A DNA stretch of 64,000 nucleotides from Burkholderia sp. Bp8963 (GTDB lineage Bacteria; Pseudomonadota; Gammaproteobacteria; Burkholderiales; Burkholderiaceae): NCBI RefSeq assembly GCF_003854275.1, contig NZ_QTQP01000011.1:1-64000 (forward strand), written 5' to 3'. A model generated the notes under the pieces. That model saw only the letters and a list, made by a program, of their open reading frames with translations. It was not told where the DNA came from and made no database searches. The translations under genes and the position numbers were made by a program. Every line of letters starts with the position of its first letter. Within the stretch, counting starts at the first letter, position 1. Shown here in pieces: positions 18,630 through 29,363 of the stretch.

Positions 18630-19148
18630 ATGACCCGACCCACCGGTAAGCCCAACCTCAGCGATGCGTTGAATGCGCGTGCCCCGCAAAGTCGCGGGCC
18701 GGTGCTTCGGGTCGCGTTGAGGTTATGGGGCATCGACGAACGCGACGCGCAAACATGGCTCGCGGGACTGCGGTCGCCGCACACCCGCCTGGATTGGAGG
18801 ATCGCCCGCGACCGCGCGGCCGCCGGCGACGACATCGTCGTGCATGTCGTCAAACCGACCGCGCATCGGCCGGGGGGATTCTGCTGGAACTGTATCGGCG
18901 CAAACGGCGCACTGAACCGGTCGCTCGAAGGCGCACGTACCGAAATCGCGTTGTTTGCCGGCGACGCGAGCCAGTTGCCGGACCGACGCTCAGGCTTCTG
19001 GGCTGTCGCAGGCGCGCTCGACACCTGCTCGGCGCTCGACGCACTCGGACGATCGATGCACGCGTCGGCCGGGCGTCTTCCGGACGGACGGATCACGGTG
19101 CGGCGCGACCTGCTGGCGATGATTGCGCAGCGGCTCGACGCGATCTGA
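18630..19148 (+). CDS. Small hypothetical protein, paralogue of the gene at 52989
   Basis: 172 aa from ATG 18630; no clear ribosome site, and an in-frame TTG at 18591 is a weaker alternative. Soluble, Arg/Ala-rich. It shares a clear core with the protein at 52989-53519: D-I-V-V-H-V-V-(K/R)-P, P-G-(G/Q)-F-C-W-N, G-A-N-(G/Y)-A-L, a GDA..(L/M)PD block and a C-terminal RR-L-(L/M)..IA. I recognise no domain with known function. It lies between the LysR regulator and HU. Confidence 0.65.
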   Translation: MTRPTGKPNLSDALNARAPQSRGPVLRVALRLWGIDERDAQTWLAGLRSPHTRLDWRIARDRAAAGDDIVVHVVKPTAHRPGGFCWNCIGANGALNRSLEGARTEIALFAGDASQLPDRRSGFWAVAGALDTCSALDALGRSMHASAGRLPDGRITVRRDLLAMIAQRLDAI

Positions 19149-19325
19149 TAGCCGGGCGGCGCGCAACGCCGCGGCAATCGAAACGACGCACTTATACAAA
19201 ACCATAACGACCGAAAGCATGACGGGTTTCGCTGTCATCCCCGCCCCCGCCCTGTCCAGAGCTTGTTCAATTTTCTCAGCGTTCACTCGTGAACTGCGTG
19301 CGTTCCTGAACCATTGATGCAGAAG

Positions 19326-19353
19326 TTGCGTTCTACGCAGCAGATGTTATAGG
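19326..19353 (+). promoter_or_regulatory. Candidate promoter of the HU gene
   Basis: TTGCGT (19326-19331), 16-bp spacer, TATAGG (19348-19353), 48 bp before the HU start. A plausible sigma70 promoter by pattern only. Confidence 0.35.
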
Positions 19354-19400
19354 GTAATGGCCAAATCCGCCTTTAGCGGATATGACTGAGGAATCCACGA

Positions 19401-19676
19401 ATGAACAAGCAAGAACTCATCGACGCTGTTTCGGCTGCAACGGGCGACAGTAAAGCCAGCACGGGTGCCGCCATTGATGCCATTCTCGCGGCCGTGACGC
19501 ACGCTGTCACGCGCGGTGATACGGTGCAATTGATCGGTTTTGGCTCTTTCTCCACCGGTGCACGCGCCGAGCGGACCGGCCGCAATCCGGCGACCGGGGA
19601 AGCCATCACGATTGCCGCGGCAAAAACGGTTAAATTTACCGCCGGCAAAGCATTCAAGGACGCCGTGAACACCTGA
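19401..19676 (+). CDS. HU-family nucleoid DNA-binding protein
   Basis: 91 aa, normal HU length. It shows [15 protein letters not shown] at the N-terminus, [12 protein letters not shown] in the middle and the DNA-contacting arm motif GRNPATGE followed by [16 protein letters not shown] lies eight bases before ATG 19401. It binds and bends DNA as a dimer. It is a single gene with its own promoter, and the large Ala content suggests an accessory HU rather than the main copy. Confidence 0.95.
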   Translation: MNKQELIDAVSAATGDSKASTGAAIDAILAAVTHAVTRGDTVQLIGFGSFSTGARAERTGRNPATGEAITIAAAKTVKFTAGKAFKDAVNT

Positions 19677-19708
19677 GGGGGCCTCTCATCTCGAAGGCAT
19701 CCGCGTCG

Positions 19709-20593
19709 TCAGCGGCTGGGCCCCGGCGGCGCAGCGCGTTGCGGCGCCAGTGCCCGTGCGAGGTCGTCCGACACGTAGTGGGGCCCGTCAAAGAGATAGA
19801 CGGAATAGCCGCTGTAGGCTGACATCTGTGCACGCAGTTCGTCAGCAGTCGCGGCGCGAAAGCCTCCGTGTACGGCAGGCCTGAAGGCCTCAGCAACGAC
19901 GCGAACCCTGTCTTTGCCCAAGTGGTGAGATAGCGCATCGAGATAGTTGCGCGCAACCGGCGGTATTCGTGCATTGACGCCGCAACCGTCCTGAAAGAAC
20001 ACCCCCACGTCTGCGGGTAGCCATGAAGCGAGCCAGCGGCCAAGCGTATCGCCGCCGACGTTGGCGCGATCGTAGACGGTCACCCAGAGTGGCCGCGGCA
20101 ATTCATTCAGGACTGGGACAAGCCGAGGTGCGTCGGTCCAGCTAGGATCGATTTCGACCGGAAAGTAATAGCCTGTGACATGCAATGGAGTCGGCATACG
20201 CACGAGCGCCGCCGAGATTTCTCCTAGCCTGGCAAAGTTCGTGCGCGCGCGCCTTTCGTCTGTATCTCCGGCCAGCCCCAGGATGACGTTCTTTGCCCAC
20301 GGTTCTCGACTGATCCGGTCCCAATCCGGCAGGTGGGCAGCCGTGCGTAGCCCCGTATTCCGCACAAAGGCAGTGTCATCGACAACGATCCACTGGACCA
20401 GCAGGTCGCTCGCGCCCAGCCATTGCCAATTGCCGACGGGATCGACCGTTGCCGCATCGATCTGCCAGACAATTCCGACCGCGTACGAATCAGCTGGCAT
20501 CATAAAGGCGCACCCGGCTGCCGCCAGCAGCCAGCCGAGCGAGAACGCACACTTGAATGCCGAAAACGAAGACAGGTGTGGCATCGGCCGCAC
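19709..20593 (-). CDS. YbcH-like secreted protein of the nfr-type locus
   Basis: 294 aa with an N-terminal hydrophobic export segment (about residues 13-38; a Cys in AAAGCAF could be lipidated, though the box is poor). The mature part reads like a TIM-barrel glycan-processing protein (WQIDAATVDPVGNWQWL, VQWIVVDDTAF), similar to DUF4434-type putative glycoside hydrolases. In E. coli the gene after nfrA is ybcH, of the same length and also exported; order and strand agree here. It probably acts on the glycan handled by NfrA. Family assignment is moderate. Confidence 0.6.
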   Translation of the reverse strand: MRPMPHLSSFSAFKCAFSLGWLLAAAGCAFMMPADSYAVGIVWQIDAATVDPVGNWQWLGASDLLVQWIVVDDTAFVRNTGLRTAAHLPDWDRISREPWAKNVILGLAGDTDERRARTNFARLGEISAALVRMPTPLHVTGYYFPVEIDPSWTDAPRLVPVLNELPRPLWVTVYDRANVGGDTLGRWLASWLPADVGVFFQDGCGVNARIPPVARNYLDALSHHLGKDRVRVVAEAFRPAVHGGFRAATADELRAQMSAYSGYSVYLFDGPHYVSDDLARALAPQRAAPPGPSR

Positions 20594-20618
20594 TCCTCGA
20601 TGTCCCTGTTGATCAAGG

Positions 20619-22781
20619 CTAATACCAGAGCGTAGCCTGCACGAAAAGCCCGCGCGAACGCGCAGCCGACGTCAGAGGAAAGCGGTATTGGACAGTCAGG
20701 TCGACCCAGCTGGCCGGCGCGCTGTAGCGGCTCTCGCGAAACCAGAAGCGAAATTGCACACCCGGGCCGATACCGATCGCCGTCTTGTCCTTCTCGCGAT
20801 TGTCATGATCGAACGCCGCGGCGATGTGCGGATAGACGGTCAGATGATCGCTGACCGATGGAATGGCCCACGTATGCCCGTAGCGCAACTGCGAATACAA
20901 GATATAGCGGCCCTGATGAAAGAAGTAGTCTGCTTCGGCATAGGCTTGCCAGCTTCGCCAGCTCGGCTCCGTCATGCGCAAATCATTGCCGGCCTCCGAT
21001 GAGTAACCAAGGCGCGCGAGCCAGTCGTTCGTCGACAGCCGGCCGATGTGGACGAGTCGCTCCGCGGTCACGAAGAGATTCTGGTCGGGAATCGGCTTGT
21101 AGCGCACGCCGACCGACCCCTGCACCGTCGGCATTCCAGTCACGTTTCCTGTGCCGTCATAGGCAGTGCCATACCCACGTACGAAAAACTGCAGAATTCG
21201 CCCGTTCCGGTAGCCGATGCGGGGTGGCTGCCAATAGGCCTCGATACCGGGCTGCAGGACGCGGACCGTGCCTTGCGGCGAGAACGCGGACCCCTGGTAC
21301 GGCAAGCTCATGACAAAGCCCCAGTGCCGCTCAAGCTGCTGGATTTCGCGCCGGTAGCCGAATCGGCGTTGGCGGTCCGATGTCTGCTCCGATGTCTGCT
21401 CCGATGTCTGCTCGTTAACGTCTGCATCGATACTGCGCTTGCGTTTCCGGTCCAATGCCTGCTCGTTAACGTCTGCATCGGTACTGCGCTGGCGTTGCTG
21501 GTCCAATGTCTGTTCGGTAACGTCTGCATCGAGACTGCGCTGGCTTTGCTCGTTCAATGTCTGCTCGGTAACGGCTGCATCGAGAGTGCGTTGGCGTGGC
21601 GCGTTCCATGCCTGCTTGGTAATGGCTGCATCGATACTGCGCTGGCGTTGCGTGTCCGATGTCTGCTCGGTATCGTCTGCATCGATACTGCGCTGGCGTT
21701 GCGTGTCCGATGTCTGCTCGGTATCGTCTGCATTGATATTGCGTTTGCGTTGCACGTCCAATGGCTGCTCGGCATCGCCTGCATTGGTACTGCGCTTGCG
21801 TGGCACGTCGGATCTCTGCCCGGTATCGTCTGTCTTGATATTGCGCTTGCGTTGCCGGTCCAATGTCTGCTCGGCATCGTCGGCATCGATACTGCGCTTG
21901 AACAGCTCGATCGCTTCTTCATTCTTGCTGAGGCGCTTGGCGGCGTAGCCAGCGTCGGCAAAGTTGCCTGCGTTGCCGCCGCCCTCGGCGAAGCCTTCTT
22001 CGAACCGCCTCAGTGCCTCGTCATCCTTGTTTTCTCGCAGCAAATCGTAGGCCGTCTGCAGTGTTTTCATGGCCCTGTCGTTGGCCGGCGGCGGCTGTTT
22101 CGCGTAAGCGATCAACTCGGCCGCACTTTGCTTCTCGTCGTTCGTTGCCGCGTGGTGCTGTGCAAGCCGCGCTGCGAGCAATGCGGCTTTCCGGTTGCCG
22201 TTGCGCAGCCGCAGCTGCGCAATCCGCAACTGCACGGCGCTATCCGGATGACCCTGAAGCGGCCGCAAGGCTGCGCTCGCCTGATCCGGTTCATGCGCGG
22301 CGAGCGCACTGTCTGCCCAGGCAAGGCGCAGATTGCGTTCCTCTCTGCGACTCCATCCACCCTTCGCGATGGCGGCAGCGAAATCGCGGGCGGCCGTTTC
22401 GTATCTGTGCTGCCTCTGCGCAAGAAAGCCGTGCTGCGCCCGCACCCGCGCGCTTTCTGGATGGCGCCGTAACAGGCTCTCGGCTTGCGCGTCGGCTTTG
22501 TCGATCTTTCCCTCCCGCATGAGCACGTCAAGCCGCAAGAGCCCGAGCTGCAGGCTGGTCGGCTGCACCTTGAGCGCTTCCGACGCGTAGCGCTCCGCGT
22601 GCGGCAGGTCACCCGAGGCAATCGCCTTGTAAGCGGCATCCGCGAGGCGATACGCTTTGGGCGCAAGCGACTCGGCGCCGTTCCCCGGTACCGGCCAGGC
22701 GAGCGACGCGACGGCGGCAATCCATCCCACCCTCGCCAGCCGCCCCCATTGCACGGCGGCCGAATTTCGCGCGTGTCTCAT
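20619..22781 (-). CDS. nfrA: NfrA-like outer-membrane protein with TPR repeats
   Basis: 720 aa from ATG 22781 (GGGGGAC upstream); longer upstream starts would spoil the signal peptide (WIAAVASLAWPVPGNGAES). Residues about 40-295 are TPR-like helical repeats. Residues 294-471 are a hydrophilic 17-aa tandem repeat. The C-terminal ~235 residues (from FGYRREIQQLERHWG; aromatic, alternating strands ending in F-V-Q-A-T-L-W-Y) match the bacteriophage N4 adsorption protein A C-terminal domain and look like an outer-membrane barrel. E. coli NfrA is the outer-membrane part of the N4 receptor and of a glycan secretion machine. The nfrB gene normally upstream seems deleted here. Confidence 0.75.
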   Translation of the reverse strand: MRHARNSAAVQWGRLARVGWIAAVASLAWPVPGNGAESLAPKAYRLADAAYKAIASGDLPHAERYASEALKVQPTSLQLGLLRLDVLMREGKIDKADAQAESLLRRHPESARVRAQHGFLAQRQHRYETAARDFAAAIAKGGWSRREERNLRLAWADSALAAHEPDQASAALRPLQGHPDSAVQLRIAQLRLRNGNRKAALLAARLAQHHAATNDEKQSAAELIAYAKQPPPANDRAMKTLQTAYDLLRENKDDEALRRFEEGFAEGGGNAGNFADAGYAAKRLSKNEEAIELFKRSIDADDAEQTLDRQRKRNIKTDDTGQRSDVPRKRSTNAGDAEQPLDVQRKRNINADDTEQTSDTQRQRSIDADDTEQTSDTQRQRSIDAAITKQAWNAPRQRTLDAAVTEQTLNEQSQRSLDADVTEQTLDQQRQRSTDADVNEQALDRKRKRSIDADVNEQTSEQTSEQTSDRQRRFGYRREIQQLERHWGFVMSLPYQGSAFSPQGTVRVLQPGIEAYWQPPRIGYRNGRILQFFVRGYGTAYDGTGNVTGMPTVQGSVGVRYKPIPDQNLFVTAERLVHIGRLSTNDWLARLGYSSEAGNDLRMTEPSWRSWQAYAEADYFFHQGRYILYSQLRYGHTWAIPSVSDHLTVYPHIAAAFDHDNREKDKTAIGIGPGVQFRFWFRESRYSAPASWVDLTVQYRFPLTSAARSRGLFVQATLWY
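21369..21902 (-). repeat. 51-bp coding tandem repeat in nfrA (about ten units)
   Basis: The protein shows about ten consecutive 17-residue units of the form R-(K/Q)-R-S-I-D-A-D-D-T-E-Q-T-x-D-x-Q, the last expanded by two extra TSEQ-type blocks. The first unit grows directly out of the end of a TPR helix (IELFKRSIDADDAEQ). Units differ at several positions. The repeat is in frame and probably varies in copy number between strains. Confidence 0.9.
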
Positions 22782-22959
22782 GCCGTCCCCCAGTCGGTCC
22801 CGGCGCGGAAGCCCGGCGAGAACCTTCCTCCGGACCGCGTCTGCGCTCGAACTCCTGAAAGTACGCGTGCCGCGAGCGTGCGGAGGCGATTTGCGCGTCG
22901 CTTGCGATGATAGGTGCCTGCAACGAACGCATTCCATTTTCGTGGCAGCGACAGAACGG

Positions 22960-23089
22960 GCAACCGAACAAAGTCGTACTCAGCCAGAAGAAGGTCGTCG
23001 ATTGAGCTGATGAATACGACGATCGCCGTCACCATCGCAACCATATTCAAGCCATGCAAATGCGAAAGCCAAATCGACGTTCCGTCCAT
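22960..23089 (-). pseudogene. nfrB: N-terminal stub of nfrB (glycosyltransferase)
   Basis: On the minus strand from ATG 23089 the reading gives GLNMVAMVTAIVVFISSIDD followed by LLLAEYDFVRL, resembling the first membrane helix and conserved S-x-D-D of NfrB inner-membrane glycosyltransferases. After about 40 residues the similarity stops and the frame runs into low-quality Arg-rich sequence just before nfrA. A full NfrB is several hundred residues and has glycosyltransferase and c-di-GMP-binding parts; none is present. Its place, between wecB and nfrA on the same strand, is where nfrB belongs. The short match makes this a moderate call. Confidence 0.45.
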
Positions 23090-23264
23090 TCCAATCCATC
23101 CCGCAACCCGTGCCACCAGGATCGATCGACCCACAGTCCATTAAATTATGTTGGCGATGTCAATCTTTAATCCGATACCGAATGTGCATGAGTCGCTTTC
23201 ATCTTTTCGTCGTTGCAAACCGGTTAAACGTATCATTAAAGCAATGTCGAACTACCGTGATGAC

Positions 23265-24479
23265 CTAATTCGAGCGCAAAGCATGCAGCCCTGAAGCAAT
23301 CGCACTATCGAACACCTTGCGCGGCAGGCCGGGCAACGCAATCTCCTCCTCCAAAGCCGGAATATTCAATAGCGCGTCAACGATTCTTGCGCTTGCATGT
23401 CCATCGCCATACGGATTGGTAGCGTGGGCCATGGCATTGTATTGCGTGCTGTCGTCGAGCAAGCGGGTCACCTCCGCGATGATGCGCTCGGTGTCGGTGC
23501 CGACGAGTCGAGCCGTGCCCGCCTGCACGGCCTCCGGACGCTCCGTGGTATCTCGTGTCACGAGGACAGGCTTGCCGAGCGCCGGCCCTTCCTCCTGGAT
23601 TCCGCCCGAATCGGTGACGATCAGGAACGCTCGCGACATCAGGAAGACAAAAGGAAGGTACTCTTGCGGCTCGATAAGGTGCACGTTAGGTTGCCCGCCA
23701 AGGATCGCCCGCACCGGTTGCTGAACGTTTGGATTCAGATGCACGGGGTAAACCAGTTGTATGTCATCGCGCATTGCAGCCAGTTGGCGCAATGCCTTGC
23801 AGAAATTCTTGAAGGGCTCGCCGAAGCTCTCGCGCCGGTGTCCGGTAACGAGTATCAATCTCCGGGCCACGTCGAGAAACGGATAGGCCGACCCGATGCG
23901 CGCGCTGAGCGACGGATCGTCGTCCAGTTTTCGCTTCACTTGAATTAACGCATCGATAACCGTATTGCCGGTCAATACGACGCGAGAAGGCAGTGCGCCC
24001 TCGGAGAACAGGTTGAGCCGCGCTTGTTCGGTAGGGGCGAAAAGCCACGAAGAAATGGCGTCAGCAACGCGGCGGTTGAGTTCCTCCGGCCACGGCGACC
24101 AAATGTTGCCTGTCCTCAATCCGGCTTCAATGTGACCGACGGGGATGTAGCGATAGAACGCTGCGAGACTCGCAGCAAGCGTCGTAGTGGTATCCCCATG
24201 CACGAGGACGATTTCCGGCTGCCAGTCATCATAGATTGCGCCGACGCCTTGAAGTACGTTGGAGGTGAGTTCGCTCAGCGTCTGCCCCTTGCGCATGAGA
24301 TTCAGATCGAAGCTCGGTGAGATGCCGAACAAATGCAATACCTGATCGAGCATTTCCCGGTGCTGGGCGGTCACGCAAACCTTTGCGTCAACATTCGGTT
24401 GGACCGAAAGCAGGTGCACGAGAGGGGCCACCTTGATGGCCTCCGGTCGCGTACCAAATACAATTAGTACCTTCTTCAT
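23265..24479 (-). CDS. wecB: UDP-N-acetylglucosamine 2-epimerase (non-hydrolysing)
   Basis: 404 aa. It interconverts UDP-GlcNAc and UDP-ManNAc in the cytoplasm. The GT-B fold is evident: [20 protein letters not shown] at the N-terminus, [32 protein letters not shown], and the UDP-binding [19 protein letters not shown]. It is longer at the C-terminus than E. coli WecB. ATG 24479 follows GGAGA. It lies upstream of the nfr-like genes; in E. coli wecB is nfrC and is needed for N4 adsorption, so it probably supplies ManNAc precursor for the locus glycan. Confidence 0.92.
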   Translation of the reverse strand: MKKVLIVFGTRPEAIKVAPLVHLLSVQPNVDAKVCVTAQHREMLDQVLHLFGISPSFDLNLMRKGQTLSELTSNVLQGVGAIYDDWQPEIVLVHGDTTTTLAASLAAFYRYIPVGHIEAGLRTGNIWSPWPEELNRRVADAISSWLFAPTEQARLNLFSEGALPSRVVLTGNTVIDALIQVKRKLDDDPSLSARIGSAYPFLDVARRLILVTGHRRESFGEPFKNFCKALRQLAAMRDDIQLVYPVHLNPNVQQPVRAILGGQPNVHLIEPQEYLPFVFLMSRAFLIVTDSGGIQEEGPALGKPVLVTRDTTERPEAVQAGTARLVGTDTERIIAEVTRLLDDSTQYNAMAHATNPYGDGHASARIVDALLNIPALEEEIALPGLPRKVFDSAIASGLHALRSN

Positions 24480-24518
24480 TGCTGTCTCCGACCATCACTA
24501 CACTGAAACTTCGGACGG

Positions 24519-26183
24519 TCATTTGGCCGTGGTTCCGTCTACCCATGTGTAGCCCATGTTGGTGATGGCGGTGACAAGGTTCTGGAAGTCGCTAAATGCC
24601 GGTAAATTCAGGTCGGGCTCCATCCAGTACGGGTGAAAGAAGAACGACGCGAAGCCATCTCGCACCACAAGAGCGTAATTCGCATTCGTTGCGACTTGCT
24701 GCCACGTATAACTGATGCACGAAAATGGGTCGATGTTGCAGATGTTGTACTGGATACTTCCAAGATTCTCCGGGACGATCCGCTCGCCGTAGAAGTCGGA
24801 ATTGATGATGTACGGAAAGAACTGACCCGCTGAAAAATCCTGATTTGCCGCTCCGGTTCCCAGCTGCGGGTTGCTCGCCGTGTAGTAGACCGCTCTCTGG
24901 AACGTGGCAGCGGGAAACGTGCTTGCTGCTGCCTGTGAGGACAACGCAGACATCTGGTACTGCGGTGCCGCCCAGCCGGCCACCGTATACCCGTTGGTCG
25001 AGAATTCGGCGAGCCCCGCCGTCATTCGCTGGAGTGCCCAGTTCGGCGAGCCCTGCTCTTCGTCCACCGGACGGTTCTGCACCGCATACCAGAATTCATA
25101 GTCGCTACCGGAGACGGCATTTTGCAGGTTCGGCGTCGCGTCATACTGATGCGTATAGCCATGCATCACGATCGATCCGCCGCGAGCCAGCGCATAGCTC
25201 AACTCGGATTGCAAACCGGTCGCGTTCGCAAGGTGAATGGTTTCGGGTGTCCCCCCGTTGTAATAGCCATTCGGATCCGTGTACAAGGGAATCGTCGCCA
25301 TCGTGAACGGAATTTTCCTTGAGAAAAGGTAATCCGTCAGCTGCTTCATGGAACCAATCGTCGTGTAGGCGTCGAGGTCCTCGAGTCGCACGAGGGCGCG
25401 ATGATTCGGCGCGGCAGTGCTTGTCCCGTCATTGAGGATGTCGTGCAGCACGTCGCAAATGACCAGATATCGATCTGTCGGCCCGATGTACGAGAACGGG
25501 ATGTCAGCGAAATACCAGAAATTGCCGGAGCGCATGATGTAGGGCGCCGTCGCTTTGCTCTGACTGTTCGTGATCGTCACCAGCGATTGCGCCTTGGATG
25601 GATCGAGCACCTGCGTGAGACCAACGTCCGGATCCGCGCTGACGACGCCGGTCGAAGGATTGAATGCGTAGTACTTGACCATCGACATGGTCTTGTATGT
25701 GACCGTGTCATAGAAACCCGGATTCGGATTGCTCGACGAAGGCGTTGAATTGAGTCCCGCGAGTCCGACAAAGCTGAAGCCGAAGGTCTGATTGAACGTA
25801 TAAGCCGAGTTCCATGCGATTTGCCACAAGTTGTACTTGAACCAGACCACGGTCTTCGTGGACGACATCACGTCGTTCAAAAATGCGGCCGGCAGGGGAT
25901 TGTTGTAATAATCGCCGATGTAAAACGTCGCGTCATGGTTTGCGACCATACCGGCGGTGTAGTTCTGCACGGGCACAATGTCGGTCGCGGTATTGAAGTG
26001 GCCTAGCAAGTTCCGCAGCATGATGCTGTAGATCAGACCGAGCTTTGAATATGGGTCGCTGGGCGGATTGTCGTACAAGATCAGCGTATGTTGCGTGTTC
26101 GTGATCTGCGCGCAGGCCGTGTTCGGCAGTGTGATCTCCACGAATCCGGCAAGCAGTGCGACAATCAGAATGATCTTCTTCAC
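24519..26183 (-). CDS. DUF2334 secreted polysaccharide-deacetylase-like protein
   Basis: 554 aa, GTG start at 26183 behind GGGGAGG. Signal peptide: KKIILIVALLAGFVEITLPN then TACAQ. The mature part contains a DUF2334/NodB-like fold: RLEDLDAYT (metal-binding Asp candidates) and VMHGYTHQYD (HGxxH), plus FFFHPYWMEPD near the C-terminus. Such proteins are predicted periplasmic or secreted polysaccharide deacetylases. It lies 39 bp upstream of wecB in the same direction, consistent with modification of the ManNAc-containing glycan. Confidence 0.8.
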   Translation of the reverse strand: MKKIILIVALLAGFVEITLPNTACAQITNTQHTLILYDNPPSDPYSKLGLIYSIMLRNLLGHFNTATDIVPVQNYTAGMVANHDATFYIGDYYNNPLPAAFLNDVMSSTKTVVWFKYNLWQIAWNSAYTFNQTFGFSFVGLAGLNSTPSSSNPNPGFYDTVTYKTMSMVKYYAFNPSTGVVSADPDVGLTQVLDPSKAQSLVTITNSQSKATAPYIMRSGNFWYFADIPFSYIGPTDRYLVICDVLHDILNDGTSTAAPNHRALVRLEDLDAYTTIGSMKQLTDYLFSRKIPFTMATIPLYTDPNGYYNGGTPETIHLANATGLQSELSYALARGGSIVMHGYTHQYDATPNLQNAVSGSDYEFWYAVQNRPVDEEQGSPNWALQRMTAGLAEFSTNGYTVAGWAAPQYQMSALSSQAAASTFPAATFQRAVYYTASNPQLGTGAANQDFSAGQFFPYIINSDFYGERIVPENLGSIQYNICNIDPFSCISYTWQQVATNANYALVVRDGFASFFFHPYWMEPDLNLPAFSDFQNLVTAITNMGYTWVDGTTAK

Positions 26184-26195
26184 GATTGCCTCCCC

Positions 26196-26513
26196 TTAAT
26201 CTCGCTGGACGTTGCCGCCTGCGCGCTTCACGGTTTTCCGATCGAATTTGGGACGCCCCGTTTCCTTGTACGCATTTGCCCAGTCCTTATCCGACATGCC
26301 CGGTTTTATCGACACATGGGCGGAACCATTGGGCAATGGTGGAACCTTGAACGTGGTGGTCGGGTTCGCCTTTCCGGTTTTGGCCGTTGCCGCGCTATTT
26401 TGGGCAAGCGCGTCCTGAAAGATGAAAGTGCCGAGCGACGCGGCGGTAATGGGAATGACAATTGCCAAGGCGCCAATTTGGTGCCGGTATGAAAGATTGC
26501 TTGGGAAACGCAT
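26196..26513 (-). CDS. Small exported hypothetical protein
   Basis: 105 aa from ATG 26513 with AAGGAG upstream. It has one hydrophobic N-terminal segment ([18 protein letters not shown]) that is a signal peptide or anchor, and a polar, basic C-terminal half with no recognised domain. It is the first gene of the minus-strand run, 12 bp before the DUF2334 gene, so it is probably cotranscribed with the glycan locus. Confidence 0.7.
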   Translation of the reverse strand: MRFPSNLSYRHQIGALAIVIPITAASLGTFIFQDALAQNSAATAKTGKANPTTTFKVPPLPNGSAHVSIKPGMSDKDWANAYKETGRPKFDRKTVKRAGGNVQRD

Positions 26514-27178
26514 CGTGGACTCCTTCGACGTCCCAGCCATTCGACTGTGACCGACTTCGCGAGATTGCACGGCTTGCCGACATCGCTTCCTCTTGCGCAG
26601 GCAGTGTGGCAGACAAGCAGTTGCAGTGGCACGACACGCAGGAGCGGTGAGAGCTTACCTATGACGACTCAGCTTGTTTTCATGTGAACAACATTTAATA
26701 GATCTAACCATCAGGATATGCAAAGAACGACCGGAAAGTGAGCCTTCAAAACATGTTCGTAAATTCTGATTTACGGACAGGTGCTTCGTTTATGAGTGGG
26801 GGCAACGTCTCCGCCCCTCCATGTCATGTCATACCTATCTCGACGCTGTAACGGCTTCCGGATAAACGAATAATTGGTGACCGTTGTATGGAAATCAGTA
26901 TTACGAATAAAGCAGGTTCAAAAATTGCGACGCCACTATGGTCCGCTTAAATCAGATCAAAGGTGTTAATGTCTTGTCTTTTTCGAGATGCGTGCGATAA
27001 GTGCTGTAATCGTAAATTTACGGTCGAAATCGTTCCGGATATAACGTTATGCGGGCAGATACCATCGCGCTTCCCGGCGTTTTCACATCTCCGGGCACGG
27101 CGTACCAAGAATCGAATAAACGGGAAGCGATAAGGCGCATATCGCCTTCACTGGAGGCCGTCCCCGTCAAACCCTGCG
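26514..27178. other. AT-rich intergenic region upstream of the glycan locus
   Basis: About 665 bases without a gene. The 26650-27050 part is clearly more AT-rich than the surroundings and should hold the minus-strand promoter of the glycan operon. I cannot pick one promoter with confidence. Confidence 0.5.
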
Positions 27179-28112
27179 TCAGGCCGGGGACCCGGCACCG
27201 CCCTGCCCGCGCCACGCGCGTGGCGACATCGCGAACCGTTCGCGGAACGCACGACTGAAATGCGACATGTCGTTGAATCCCCAGCGCAACGCGATGTCGG
27301 ACACGCGCAACACCGCACACTGCGGATTCACGAGATCTTCCGCGCACCGTTCGAGCCGCAGGTTCCACACGTAGCGCATCAGCGACGTGTTTTCCACCTC
27401 GAACAGCTTGTTGATGTACCGCGACGAAATCCCGATCGCCTGCTCGACCATCATCGGGTTCAGGTCCGGGTCGCGCAGGTGCTCGAGCAGATGCCGCTTC
27501 ACGCGCGTGAGCGTCAGCGCCTTTATCCGCGACTGTGCGAAGTCGTTGCGCTGCAGGCTCCCGAGCGTCATCGCGATCAGCGAGATCGCGGTATCCGACA
27601 ACTGCAGCACTTCGTCCTCGGACACGTGGCGGATTTGCGACGACATCTGCTCGAGAAAACCCCGCATCACGCAGCCGACTCCCTGCCCGGTCGGAATCGG
27701 GCATGCGGTGCGGTGTTCCATCCCGACGACAAGCTGGTTCAGCGTCGGGCGCGGAATGCTGACGACGATCTCGCGCCAGGACTGGCCGAATTGCAGGTGA
27801 TGGGGTCGCGTCGCGTCGTATACCGCGAAATCGCCAGGGCGCAGCGTCACGATCTTCCCGTCCTGCTCGACCGACTGACTGCCCTCGAGCATCAGCACCG
27901 CGAAATACTTGTCCTCGTACTCGCTACGCGCCTGACGATAGCGTCGGGTCACCGCCTGCTCGCTCGCGTGGATATCCGAGATCCGCAGCTTGTCGCACTT
28001 GCGCTGCCGGACTCGGCCAAAGAAATCGGCCTTCTGCACGGCCGCGATCTGTACGTCCGCGAACAGGCGCAAGATCATCTCGCGCCAGAATTCGATGCGC
28101 TGGCTGACCGAG

Positions 28113-28114
<2 letters not shown>
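27179..28114 (-). pseudogene. AraC-family regulator lacking its N-terminus
   Basis: From about SVSQRIEFWREMILRLF to the stop, the protein is a full AraC regulator: an AraC-binding-like sensor domain (LRPGDFAVYDATRPHHLQFG) and a C-terminal double helix-turn-helix (RYINKLFEVENTSLMRYVWN, then DIALRWGFNDMSHFSRAFRE). Upstream of residue ~SVSQR the frame continues only as antisense of the GTPase gene, so the usual first ~10 residues, start codon and ribosome site are missing. Expression would need an improvised start. Confidence 0.75.
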
Positions 28115-29130
<1,016 letters not shown>

Positions 29131-29163
29131 CGTTCCTCGGAAAATTGCCCGAAACGCGCAGAC

Positions 29164-29188
29164 AAAAAAAAGCCCGCGATCTGCGGGC
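29164..29188 (-). terminator. Rho-independent terminator (minus strand)
   Basis: On the minus strand GCCCGC, a 5-nt loop, GCGGGC, then an eight-base T-run. It lies downstream of the minus-strand gene at 29364-29690 and also closes off the GTPase remnant. Confidence 0.75.
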
Positions 29189-29363
29189 GAATTTCGCTCT
29201 GAGAAACCCTTGTCCAACAGGACGGTTGATCTTACTACCCGAAAATCACGCATTCGAGACGTGTAAACCCGCTTGCTGCTTACCCGTTCCATACAGCGAA
29301 AACCCTGGATGTCCGTACGCCGTACGGTGGAGCCTGCAGCCCGGACCAGGACCGCCAAAACGC

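Noticed and set aside
21048..22472. Plus-strand frame opposite nfrA, with a repeated Val/Cys-rich motif
   Set aside because: The repetition is just the reverse reading of the 51-bp repeat; the minus-strand TPR and barrel domains are the real product.
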